NCBI GenBank assembly: GCA_019415985.1
Contig: DXYE01000046.1
Coordinates: 1 to 18,785, forward strand
DNA length: 18,785 nt
Direction of reading: 5' to 3'
From: Clostridiales bacterium
GTDB taxonomy: Bacteria; Bacillota; Clostridia; Oscillospirales; CAG-272
Shown here: positions 7,255-14,267 of the stretch, piece after piece
Numbering within the stretch: the stretch's first letter is position 1
Layout of the letters: every line of letters begins with the position of its first letter
Program-made: the position numbers and the translations under genes
Notes under the pieces: model-generated
Told to the model about the DNA's origin: nothing
The model's database searches: none
Seen by the model: only the letters and a program-made list of their open reading frames with translations

Positions 7255-7550
7255 TAAAAACGCTCTCACCCCCATACATCGTACAACGGACGAGAGCGAA
7301 AGACTCACGTGTTACCACCCTATTTCACCTGTTTCTCACGATAACAGGCCTTGTCAAGTTCGGACAGGAAATGCTCTGTCGAAACTCTATCGCTGTTACG
7401 GGCGATCCTGGCATAGCCTACCCCATAAGGCTCGGTATGCAGCTCGGAGACCCTATTCGGCACAATCCACTCTACCCATTCACAGCACATCCAACGATGA
7501 TGGGATTCTCTGAAGAGTTTCATCCGCTTACTCTTTCTCGTCATTGCTAT
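7255..7550 (-). promoter_or_regulatory. T-box riboswitch leader of the metG remnant
   Basis: T-box leaders sense uncharged tRNA and let transcription through into aminoacyl-tRNA synthetase genes. On the minus strand, AGGGTGGTAACACG (7308-7321) is the T-box antiterminator sequence. The 5' end has GACGAGAAAGAGTA, typical of the base of Stem I. An ACTCT/AGAGT helix with AGAGA bulge and a CCCAT/ATGGG distal helix can be drawn by hand. The terminator follows at 7256-7298. The downstream metG remnant implies Met specificity. My hand fold puts GAATAG (7453-7458) in the Specifier loop position rather than an ATG, so the specifier is uncertain. Bases 7115-7254 between leader and ATG show no gene. Confidence 0.9.
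7256..7298 (-). terminator. T-box-linked intrinsic terminator
   Basis: On the minus strand CGCTCTC (7292-7298) pairs with GAGAGCG (7261-7267). The stem extends inward by G-T wobbles and two C-G pairs, and TTTTT (7256-7260) follows. It is the standard alternative fold to the antiterminator formed with the T-box sequence just upstream. Confidence 0.88.
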
Positions 7551-7557
7551 TAAAAAT

Positions 7558-7586
7558 ATAATATCACAATTCGCGCCAAAATACAA
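7558..7586 (-). promoter_or_regulatory. Promoter of the T-box/metG transcript
   Basis: Minus strand: TTGTAT (7581-7586), a 17-base spacer, TATTAT (7558-7563), with TGA directly before the -10 (extended -10). The predicted start near 7551 falls just before the base of Stem I, which fits. Confidence 0.7.
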
Positions 7587-7645
7587 TAATGAATTTTTTC
7601 TCAATGCGAAATAAATAATGATGTTCGCCGGCTTTATTTTTCCAC

Positions 7646-7677
7646 GTCCTCGAATATCGAAGGAAGCCCGAACCATA
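7646..7677 (-). repeat. 32-bp dispersed repeat, copy B (after the SGNH gene)
   Basis: Read on the minus strand, it is identical over 32 bases to 1532-1563. It begins 16 bases after the SGNH hydrolase stop codon. In this copy the preceding bases add a CCGAA-ATATGG-TTCGG hairpin. There is no T-run right after it that would make a standard terminator, only GGAAAAATAAAG. Confidence 0.9.
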
Positions 7678-7692
7678 TTTCGGAATACACAT

Positions 7693-8784
7693 TCAGCTTA
7701 CAAGGAAAGCGCCGATACGAACAGCGTAACCTTTGGATTCAGGCGCTCTGGTTTCCGCAATGCGCAGCCGCATGGTATGCACGCCGTACGGAAGCTCCTC
7801 AGGAATAAATATGCTATCCGCACGGGAGAACGTCCGGCAATAATGATCCCAAGCCCGGTAGAAAACCGGTTCGCCGCCGTCAACGGAAAGCCATATGTCT
7901 CCGCTGTCCTCTGCCATCATCCAGTACAGGCCAATACGCGTTCCCTCAAAAGTATACGTCAGCTCCGTTCCCGGCTCCAGCCCCTCCAGCATGTGCGGAT
8001 ATCGACCGCACATGGACTTCTCCGTCTTTGTCCAGCCTTCGCCAGATGCCCGCCAGGCATCCTCCATATGCGCATGCATGCGCAGGGCGTGCGTCAGCGG
8101 CTCCGGCATCTGCTTTTCAAAGGATTCGGACGCTCCTTTGCTTTTCGTCTCAGCCAGCCAGCAGGACAGCCTTTCCGCCACGCAGGACGCATAAACCCGA
8201 TAGCCCCGGTCATTGGGATGGACCAAATCCGTTGTATACGCTTCCCAATTTCCCCCGTCTTCGGTAATCTTCTGCCGGAGCACCTCACCCATATCGATCT
8301 GGGGAATTTCGCCGTAATGATGCGCCAGCGCTGCATGCGCTGTTCTGCTGTAGAACTCACCGCCGTTCGAAAGGAGATCCGCCATCTCTTTTTTTGTCGT
8401 GTAAATCATGACCACATCTGCCTTGGGCCGAGCTGTCCAGATTTTTCGAAGGATCGTCTCTGTATTGCGAAGCACCTCTCCATAGGGGACAATGGAGTCG
8501 TTTACAGCAAATTCAATAAAAATGAGATTCGGTTGAAAGGCAAGAAGGTTATCCTCCACACGGTACGCCCCGAGGTCGGTTCCGGTACCTCCGATGGCTG
8601 CCTGAACCGTTGTGATTTCCGATTCGGGGTAACGCGTGCGGAACCATTGAGAAATAATCGCTCTCCATGATGTTTTCTCGGGATCCGAAGCCCCTGCTCC
8701 CTCTGTAATGGAACCGCCGAAATAGCCTATGCACAGTTTTTTTCTTTCCTTCAGACAATAAAGGGAATAATCCAGCATAATCAT
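7693..8784 (-). CDS. SGNH/GDSL-family hydrolase with C-terminal beta-rich domain
   Basis: Probably an esterase or deacetylase; the substrate is unknown. From ATG 8784 it has 363 residues. Block I is FGGSITEGAG (catalytic Ser25), block II GGTGTD (65-70), block III EFAVND (Asn95) and block V DLVHPNDRGY (Asp186, His189), so all SGNH catalytic residues are present. Residues 240-363 form a separate domain with TYTFEGTRIGLYWMMAEDSG and a final RIGAFLVS, likely a beta-sandwich that may bind carbohydrate. No signal peptide is seen, so it is probably cytoplasmic. The frame opens further upstream (to 8895) without a ribosome-binding site; GAAAGG and GGGG before 8784 and 8778 support a start at one of these two ATGs. 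Sugar-ester hydrolysis is a reasonable guess by family. Confidence 0.88.
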   Translation of the reverse strand: MIMLDYSLYCLKERKKLCIGYFGGSITEGAGASDPEKTSWRAIISQWFRTRYPESEITTVQAAIGGTGTDLGAYRVEDNLLAFQPNLIFIEFAVNDSIVPYGEVLRNTETILRKIWTARPKADVVMIYTTKKEMADLLSNGGEFYSRTAHAALAHHYGEIPQIDMGEVLRQKITEDGGNWEAYTTDLVHPNDRGYRVYASCVAERLSCWLAETKSKGASESFEKQMPEPLTHALRMHAHMEDAWRASGEGWTKTEKSMCGRYPHMLEGLEPGTELTYTFEGTRIGLYWMMAEDSGDIWLSVDGGEPVFYRAWDHYCRTFSRADSIFIPEELPYGVHTMRLRIAETRAPESKGYAVRIGAFLVS

Positions 8785-9065
8785 ACCCCGCAGCCTTTCA
8801 CAAAAATTTCTTAAAGATCTGAAATATCTATTGGTTCGATGACATTGTTTAAAAAAGCGCTGTCTGTTTTCAGCCTTGCGGTTACAAAAATACAATCCAA
8901 ATATTAAAGCTCTAAAGTCCCTGACAAAGAATCCACAGCCCCCTCTGCCGCACGTGTTTTAGATCTCTTTTTTATATTGTGCCCGAACCGGTTACTACAC
9001 ATTGGACATGCATCATAATCCATTTTCAGATCCCCTTTGGGTTCTCTAGCATCGTACAAACTCTA
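8785..9065. other. Intergenic region between UPF0210 and SGNH genes
   Basis: 281 bases with no convincing gene on either strand. A weak hairpin, AGATCCC-CTTT-GGGTTCT with one mismatch, lies at 9027-9044 after the UPF0210 stop but lacks a T-run. TTGTCA and TAATAT occur on the minus strand near 8905-8930, but with a 15-base spacer, too short for a firm promoter call. Confidence 0.4.
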
Positions 9066-10424
9066 TTAATTTTTAAGACTGTGTATGGGTGCCGGTATTC
9101 TGCCACCGCGGTCGATAAACGCGGCGGGGGATGCTTCATTCAGCCGCATGACAGGCGCGTAACCGAGCAAACCGCCAAAGCTGACAGTATCCCCTATCTT
9201 TTTTCCATAAGCAGGGATCAAGCGGACAGCAGTCGTCTTAGTATTCGCTACGCCGATCGAGATTTCATCTGCAATAATTCCGCAGATTACGGCCTCCGAA
9301 GTGTCTCCGGGTACAACAATCATGTCCAGTCCTACGGAGCATACCGACGTCATCGCCTCCAGCTTTTCAATGGACAGGGCGCCGCGCTGTACAGCATCGA
9401 TCATGCCCGCGTCTTCTGATACGGGAATAAAAGCTCCGGATAATCCGCCTACATGGGACGACGCCATGACGCCTCCCTTTTTTACCGCATCGTTCAGCAT
9501 CGCCAGAGCCGCTGTGGTACCGTGAGCTCCGCAGGTTTCCAGCCCCATTTCTTCCAAAATATGTGCAACAGAATCGCCTATGGCAGGTGTAGGCGCCAAA
9601 GATAGGTCTACAATGCCGAACGGCACGCCAAGCCTTTCCGCAGCCTCGTGCGCCACCAATTGTCCTACACGTGTGATTTTGAAAGCCGTTTTTTTGATCA
9701 AATCCGCAAGCTCGCTGAAGCTGCAGTGCCCGGCCCTGCGAATGGCCGAACTGACAACTCCGGGCCCGGAAACGCCGACGTTAATGACCGTTTCCGCTTC
9801 ACCCGCACCGTGAAAGGCGCCGGCCATAAATGGGTTATCCTCCGGAGCATTCGCAAAGACGACCAGCTTTGCACAGCCAATAGACTGCCTGTCTCTCGTC
9901 AAATAAGCAGTCTCTTTGATAATACGTCCCATTGTAGCTACGGCATCCATGTTAATACCCGCCTTTGTCGTCGCGACGTTGACGGAAGAGCACACCTTCT
10001 CCGTAGATGCCAGCGCCTCCGGAATGGAGGCGATCAGCCGGTCCGCCGCCTTTGTGCTCCCCTTGTGTACCAGAGCACTGTATCCGCCAATAAAATTGAC
10101 GCCCAGCATATCTGCCGCCCGGTCAAGCGTTCTTGCCGCCCTCAGATATCCGTTTTCCGACAGTGCGCCGCCGACAAGCGACAGCGGCGTTACCGCTATC
10201 CTTTTGTTTATGATAGGGATACCGTACATTTTTTCGAGTTCTTCACCACAGGAAACGAGATTTTCCGCACATCTGGTAATTTTATCATAGATATGGTCAC
10301 AGAAGCGGCCCTCGTCCTCGCTCACACAGTCCATGAGGGAAATGCCCATGGTAATGGTCCGAATATCCAACTTCTCTTCCCGGATCATGTGTATGGTTTC
10401 CAAAATATCGTCTGTATTCAGCAT
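9066..10424 (-). CDS. UPF0210 / PFL-family protein (DUF711)
   Basis: A conserved 452-residue protein, the full usual length for UPF0210. Recognisable parts are LDIRTITMGISLMDC (19-33), RIAVTPLSLVGGA (73-85), FIGGYSALVHKG (110-121), VNVATTKAGINMDAV (148-162), NVGVSGPGVVSSAIR (215-229) and FGIVDLSLAPTPAIGDSVAH (269-288). Members have an alpha/beta fold related to glycyl radical enzymes and are usually coded next to a UPF0237 ACT-domain protein, as here. Biochemical function is unproven. A stop codon directly precedes the ATG, which fixes the start; the ribosome-binding site is modest (GGAAAG). It is the last gene of the leftward run, and no strong terminator was found after it. Confidence 0.93.
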   Translation of the reverse strand: MLNTDDILETIHMIREEKLDIRTITMGISLMDCVSEDEGRFCDHIYDKITRCAENLVSCGEELEKMYGIPIINKRIAVTPLSLVGGALSENGYLRAARTLDRAADMLGVNFIGGYSALVHKGSTKAADRLIASIPEALASTEKVCSSVNVATTKAGINMDAVATMGRIIKETAYLTRDRQSIGCAKLVVFANAPEDNPFMAGAFHGAGEAETVINVGVSGPGVVSSAIRRAGHCSFSELADLIKKTAFKITRVGQLVAHEAAERLGVPFGIVDLSLAPTPAIGDSVAHILEEMGLETCGAHGTTAALAMLNDAVKKGGVMASSHVGGLSGAFIPVSEDAGMIDAVQRGALSIEKLEAMTSVCSVGLDMIVVPGDTSEAVICGIIADEISIGVANTKTTAVRLIPAYGKKIGDTVSFGGLLGYAPVMRLNEASPAAFIDRGGRIPAPIHSLKN

Positions 10425-10568
10425 TCAACTTTCCGCATCGCACCTTTGACTCAGCGGCCCATCCTTTCCCGTAAAATACAAACCGGAGCCCGCGCAATCA
10501 TTCCGAAAGCAGCGGAAATCTCCATATGAATCCGCTCTGTTCGTAGTCTCCTTCCTGTCCATTCCCAG

Positions 10569-10838
10569 TCAGATTTTATGCATAGTGTTGAAAATGTCCT
10601 CGTGCATCGTATGAATTTCCAGTCCATTCTGCCTTCCCAATTCGTGCATTTCATCCACAAAGGCTGAAAAGGGCTTGTTCATCTGCGCGAGATCTATAAG
10701 CATAATCATTGCAAAATATTCTCTGAGAACGCTCTGCGTAATATCGATAATATTTGCGCCTGCCTCTGCGCAGGCTGCGCTGACTTTGGATATAATCCCG
10801 AGCGTATCGTGTCCAATAACGGTTACCACTGCTTTCAT
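10569..10838 (-). CDS. UPF0237 ACT-domain protein
   Basis: An 89-residue stand-alone ACT-domain protein. It starts MKAVVTVIGHDTLGIISKVS, where GxDxxGIIxxVS is the ligand-binding turn of ACT domains. AEAGANIIDITQSVL (26-40) and FAMIMLIDL (44-52) complete the first beta-alpha-beta-beta unit. Such proteins often bind amino acids and act as sensors. It is consistently paired with UPF0210, suggesting that the two work together, perhaps with the ACT protein sensing a metabolite for its partner. The 144-base gap between the two genes is wider than usual and holds an unused AAGGAG site near 10543. Confidence 0.93.
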   Translation of the reverse strand: MKAVVTVIGHDTLGIISKVSAACAEAGANIIDITQSVLREYFAMIMLIDLAQMNKPFSAFVDEMHELGRQNGLEIHTMHEDIFNTMHKI

Positions 10839-10885
10839 AAATGTTCCGATTCCTTCCTTCTCGTTTCTGACAGATTTTTAGCCTC

Positions 10886-11632
10886 TCAGCTATTCAATTC
10901 TCTGACCATTTCTGCGCGCGCTGCCCTTTCCCGCGCTTTTTTCTCTTCCGAATCTCCCTCGGCAGGCTGTCTCACAAAAACCAGACCGGCGGATACCAGT
11001 ATAGACAAAAGCTGCCACACTCGCAGCCGTGCTTCCAGAGCACAAGCGACCGACCCTTTCGCGGACGTGTAGTCCGCCACAATACGAACGTTTCGGCAAT
11101 CGCCGTCGCTGACACGAAAATATTGCGTTAGAAGCGCACATATACCGGCAGCCGCCTGTATGATCCAGCCATATAGCACAGCCGTTTCAGCGGCGTCGCG
11201 CCCCGCGATGCGAATTTCCGCAAACTTGATTCGGATTTTCAAATATTTGCAAAGCTTACCAGCCAGCGCCTGAACAAGTGCCTTCCCGAGACGCACAGAG
11301 CCCTTTAAATCGCGTTTTTTATCTTTCCTATACCTTTTTTGAACTTTCTTGGTTTTTCCTGCCGCTCCTTTGGCGTGCTTTTTTAGCTTCAAGCCCTTTT
11401 TTCTAAGCTTTTTTATATCAAAATCTTTGATATTTATCTTTTTTCGCTTTGGATACAATTGGAATTTCAACAGCAGTATATGGAGAAAGACTTCAGCGCC
11501 GCTTCCCATAGAACCGCCTGTGTTCTCCCCCGCGTAACGGAAGGAGACACGGATAGGCAGAAAAAACAACAGTACGAGTATGAAAAGAAGCGTCAGACCA
11601 ATGATCCAGCCCACCATTAGGTTGCCCCCCAT
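10886..11632 (-). CDS. DUF2953 membrane-anchored protein
   Basis: A 248-residue protein of unknown function with one N-terminal membrane helix (about 6-26, GWIIGLTLLFILVLLFFLPI), then a beta segment RVSFRYAG and a long Lys/Arg-rich stretch (62-112). A second part has KIRIKFAEIRIAGRDAAETAVLYG and a moderately hydrophobic segment near 148-168. This layout matches DUF2953, which in clostridia commonly follows scpB and precedes a ytfJ/gerW-type sporulation gene; no ytfJ is seen here. An alternative start at ATG 11617 has GGGGGG 7 bases before it and overlaps the stop of a small upstream frame (TAATG); I kept the longer version because AGGG also precedes 11632. Confidence 0.82.
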   Translation of the reverse strand: MGGNLMVGWIIGLTLLFILVLLFFLPIRVSFRYAGENTGGSMGSGAEVFLHILLLKFQLYPKRKKINIKDFDIKKLRKKGLKLKKHAKGAAGKTKKVQKRYRKDKKRDLKGSVRLGKALVQALAGKLCKYLKIRIKFAEIRIAGRDAAETAVLYGWIIQAAAGICALLTQYFRVSDGDCRNVRIVADYTSAKGSVACALEARLRVWQLLSILVSAGLVFVRQPAEGDSEEKKARERAARAEMVRELNS

Positions 11633-11805
11633 TTCAATTTTCCCTGCACCCTAAATTTAAACTCTTGGCACAATAGCCGTGTTTTTTCCGATACAGAAAC
11701 ACATAAAGTGGGACACGCAGAAACGCTTTCAAAGCTATCTTGAAAAATCTTTCCTATCAGGGCCGTCCGCCAGTGGCAGACCTGTATCCCACGTGCAGGC
11801 GTCAT
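11617..11805 (-). CDS. Possible 62-residue ORF bridging scpB and DUF2953
   Basis: The frame begins at an ATG overlapping the scpB stop by four bases (ATGA) and ends in a TAATG overlap with the second possible start of DUF2953, filling the 170-base gap exactly. Such overlaps are typical of translational coupling. Against it: no ribosome-binding site, no family I recognise (contains SACPTLCVSVSEKTRLLCQE), and a 62-codon open frame can occur by chance. It may be real, a remnant, or simply spacer. Confidence 0.27.
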   Translation of the reverse strand: MTPARGIQVCHWRTALIGKIFQDSFESVSACPTLCVSVSEKTRLLCQEFKFRVQGKLKWGAT

Positions 11806-12392
11806 AAAGGAGCTTGCGTTTCTGTTTCGTTCTCTTCCTCCGGCGACAGAAAAACGTCGACGGCAGGCAGCTCTTTCAAAGACGCGAGACCGAAACAGCG
11901 CAGAAAATCCGCCGTTGTTCCGTAAAGTGACGGTCGACCGGGCGCATCCAGCTTCCCCTTCACTTCAAGCAAGCCCTTTTCGACGAGAGAGGTGACCACA
12001 TAGTTGCTGTCCACACCGCGGACTTCATCGATATATGCGCGCGTCACAGGCTGCTGATACGCAGCGATAGCAAGGACCTCAAGCGAAGCGCGGGACAAAT
12101 TTCCGCCTCGGCGGATACCCAATGTTTGTTTGATCTCTTCCTGGTATTCCTCCCGCGTGGCCATTTGGCAAGCGTCTTCAAACAGCAGAAGCTGCACGCC
12201 GCGTTCCCTGTACTCGGAAGCCAGCTTACGAGCCATCTCCCGGACGACTGCAGCATCCGTGTGCAACGTATCCGCAAGCTTACTGTACGGCACCGGATAT
12301 CCCGCCGCAAACACTACAGCTTCCAGAATGTTTTTCATCCGACCTGTATCAGTCTCCATATCGGCCGTATTTTCCCTCTCCACTTCCGCCAT
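11802..12392 (-). CDS. scpB: Segregation and condensation protein B
   Basis: A 196-residue partner of ScpA and SMC in the bacterial condensin complex, which compacts and helps separate chromosomes; cytoplasmic, on the nucleoid. Two winged-helix domains are visible: ILEAVVFAAGYPVPYSKLAD (22-41) through YRERGVQLLLFEDACQMATR, and then LSRASLEVLAIAAYQQPVTRAYIDEVRGVDS (about 101-131), the conserved ScpB core. GLLEVKGKLDAPGRPSLYGTT (139-159) follows. The first 16 residues and the acidic tail are extra. Start: GGGAG 9 bases before the ATG. It follows scpA after 36 bases, the usual order. Confidence 0.97.
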   Translation of the reverse strand: MAEVERENTADMETDTGRMKNILEAVVFAAGYPVPYSKLADTLHTDAAVVREMARKLASEYRERGVQLLLFEDACQMATREEYQEEIKQTLGIRRGGNLSRASLEVLAIAAYQQPVTRAYIDEVRGVDSNYVVTSLVEKGLLEVKGKLDAPGRPSLYGTTADFLRCFGLASLKELPAVDVFLSPEEENETETQAPL

Positions 12393-12428
12393 GATACATT
12401 TCTCCCGCCTCAGACTTTCCGGCTCAGC

Positions 12429-13229
12429 TTATCCCGCCGGTTCATATGCTGTTTCCCAATCGTCCTTTTCGTGATTCAGCGTACAGTAAAATTCATACGG
12501 CGCCCGGTCCTCGTCATATTCTGCATCCGGATTCCACGTATCCGGCAGTGCGCCGATACGTTTTTCCAGCAGAATGCTCCCGTCCTTTATCAGTTCCAGT
12601 ACAGCCATAAACAACGCCACGACCTCACTTTTGGATGAGGCGTTATCGAAGAGGCTGACAAAGGATGTGGTTCCCCTTCTGGATAGCTGATTTACCACAT
12701 CCCTGATTTTTTCGGAAACCGGCACGATCACTTTTTTTATGATAGGAGTGATCATTTCCATAGGCGGCGTCAGATCCCGCTCTTTTTTGCGTAACAGCCG
12801 CATGAGCGTTCGCTCCAAAAGACGAACATCCTGATTTTCCAATTGGGTATCTGCCGGAATTTCATCCGTATCCTTTGTCATACGGCCTCCAAACAGCCCG
12901 TATTGCTCAGCTAAATAATCAGCCGCCGCTTTGGCCTGCTGATAGGCAAGCAGTGCCTGCGCCAACCGTGCACGCGGATCCTCCTCCGTCTCTTCCCCCC
13001 GCGGCAGAAGCATATTGCTTTTGATCAGCATCAGCTCGGAAGCCATGACGATGAATTCTCCCGCGATTTCCATGTCCATTTGCCGCATCCGCTCCAAATG
13101 CGCCATATACTGCTCAAAAATCACCGAAATCTGAATGTCAAGAATATCCATCTTGTTTTTATGAATTAAGTCGAGCAGCAAATCCAGCGGTCCTTCGAAA
13201 GAATCCATTTTATATGTGAGCTGCATCAT
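12429..13229 (-). CDS. scpA: Segregation and condensation protein A
   Basis: A 266-residue kleisin of the SMC-ScpAB complex that bridges the SMC heads. It begins LTYKMDSFEGPLDLLLDLIH, the classic ScpA opening, followed by MDILDIQISVIFEQYMAHLERM and FIVMASELMLIKSNMLLPR (60-78), which contact SMC. The middle (80-140) is variable. The C-terminal winged helix includes TSFVSLFDNASSKSEVVALFMAVLELIKDG (about 188-217). Two adjacent ATGs (13229 and 13226) both suit the GGAG site; I used the first. It sits between the membrane protease gene (48 bases upstream) and scpB. Confidence 0.97.
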   Translation of the reverse strand: MMQLTYKMDSFEGPLDLLLDLIHKNKMDILDIQISVIFEQYMAHLERMRQMDMEIAGEFIVMASELMLIKSNMLLPRGEETEEDPRARLAQALLAYQQAKAAADYLAEQYGLFGGRMTKDTDEIPADTQLENQDVRLLERTLMRLLRKKERDLTPPMEMITPIIKKVIVPVSEKIRDVVNQLSRRGTTSFVSLFDNASSKSEVVALFMAVLELIKDGSILLEKRIGALPDTWNPDAEYDEDRAPYEFYCTLNHEKDDWETAYEPAG

Positions 13230-13277
13230 TGCTTCTCCAGTCTCCTCCCGTTTCTGTTCTTCTGCCTTTTCAGACGG

Positions 13278-13976
13278 TCACTGCAGAAACGGCAGCAGAG
13301 ACCACAAACGGAGTATCCCGTTGGTGACGAGATCCATGAGCCACCAAAGCGGCTTATCAAAGATCCCGAAAAACAGACCTACAAACAGAATACCCATGAT
13401 GATCTGTTCGTATTTCATCACACCAAAATAAAGTCGGTCCGGCAAAAAGAGGAACAAAACGCGCGAACCGTCCAGCGGCGGTATCGGCAGCATGTTGAAT
13501 ATAGCCAGACTGACATTCAGTTGGAAAAACATATAGAAAAAAAGCAACGTATATTGCAAAAGCGTTCGAACAAATTCACTGCCATTCCACCATAGTCCGG
13601 AGGATAGTATGATTTTTCCCGCGGCAAGATACAAAAAGCCTCCTATAACACCGAGCAGCAGGTTGGACAGCGGACCGGCAAACGCGGTCAGCGCCATGTC
13701 ACGCTTCGGTTTTTTAAAGTATCGGGTGTTGATCGGAACCGGGTTGGCAAATCCAAAGCCGAACAGCAGCATCATCAAGGCGCCAACAGGATGAAGGTGT
13801 TTGACAGGATTCAGCGACAGGCGGCCGAAATTTTTAGCTGTCGGATCTCCCAGCTTGAAAGCAACGTATCCGTGCGAAAACTCGTGGAAGGACAGCGCGA
13901 ACAGCACAATCGGCACACGCAGGAGAAAACCGGGTATATCGTTCAGTATTCCATTTAAGATCAGCGGCATATTCAT
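13278..13976 (-). CDS. Site-2 protease-type M50 family membrane metalloprotease
   Basis: A 232-residue polytopic membrane protein with a zinc protease site inside the membrane. Zinc motif HEFSH is at 31-35 with catalytic Glu32; the third ligand is in NMLPIPPLDGSR (161-172, Asp169). Hydrophobic segments near 17-40, 62-82, 96-125, 138-165 and 190-212 suit 5-6 membrane helices. It is the compact form (YwhC/FtsH-independent S2P group) without a PDZ domain, common in clostridia directly upstream of scpA. Its substrates are unknown. Start: GGGGGAG just before ATG 13976. It probably heads the scpAB operon. Confidence 0.94.
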   Translation of the reverse strand: MNMPLILNGILNDIPGFLLRVPIVLFALSFHEFSHGYVAFKLGDPTAKNFGRLSLNPVKHLHPVGALMMLLFGFGFANPVPINTRYFKKPKRDMALTAFAGPLSNLLLGVIGGFLYLAAGKIILSSGLWWNGSEFVRTLLQYTLLFFYMFFQLNVSLAIFNMLPIPPLDGSRVLFLFLPDRLYFGVMKYEQIIMGILFVGLFFGIFDKPLWWLMDLVTNGILRLWSLLPFLQ

Positions 13977-14267
13977 GAATCTCCCCCTGTCTTCTTACTT
14001 GAAGACTTCCTTTTCCGGTATTTGAGCCGGCACGGTTCGCCGGATGCCGGAAAACCTGCGCCCGGCAGAACTCAAAGTTTCATCGCTGCAATATAAAAAG
14101 AAAATCGCAGTTTCAATCATCTAAATGGCAATTAATTGGAGTATAAAAGCGTCCGAATGTGCCGTTGTAAGACTTTCCGGGGCGATTGGTTTCAGATGCA
14201 TTACTGCAAGCCCCTTATATGGACCCAGGTGAAGACCGGCCCACACAGGATCAGCCCTTCACGCATT
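13977..14267. other. Intergenic region before the protease-scpAB operon
   Basis: No gene seen. It must hold the promoter of the operon, but the best match on the minus strand is TTGAAA (14111-14116) and TATATT (14090-14095) with a short 15-base spacer. After the lysA stop, GTGAAG and CTTCAC (about 14229-14261) could pair, but no T-run follows, so lysA has no clear terminator and may read through. Confidence 0.4.
14011..14054. repeat. Nested inverted repeat before the M50 protease gene
   Basis: TTTTCCGG (14011-14018) pairs with CCGGAAAA (14047-14054), and inside it CCGGC (14027-14031) pairs with GCCGG (14039-14043) across a 7-base loop. It lies 35-78 bases before the protease start codon in its leader, without a T-run, so it is more likely a leader structure than a terminator. 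Confidence 0.5.

Noticed and set aside
7320..7676. Minus-strand open frame of 118 codons
   Set aside because: It lies on the T-box leader, its promoter and the 32-bp repeat; the RNA features explain the sequence.
7618..8670. Plus-strand open frame of 350 codons
   Set aside because: Antisense shadow of the SGNH hydrolase gene, whose catalytic motifs are clear on the minus strand.
9648..10529. Plus-strand open frame of 293 codons
   Set aside because: Antisense shadow of the UPF0210 gene.
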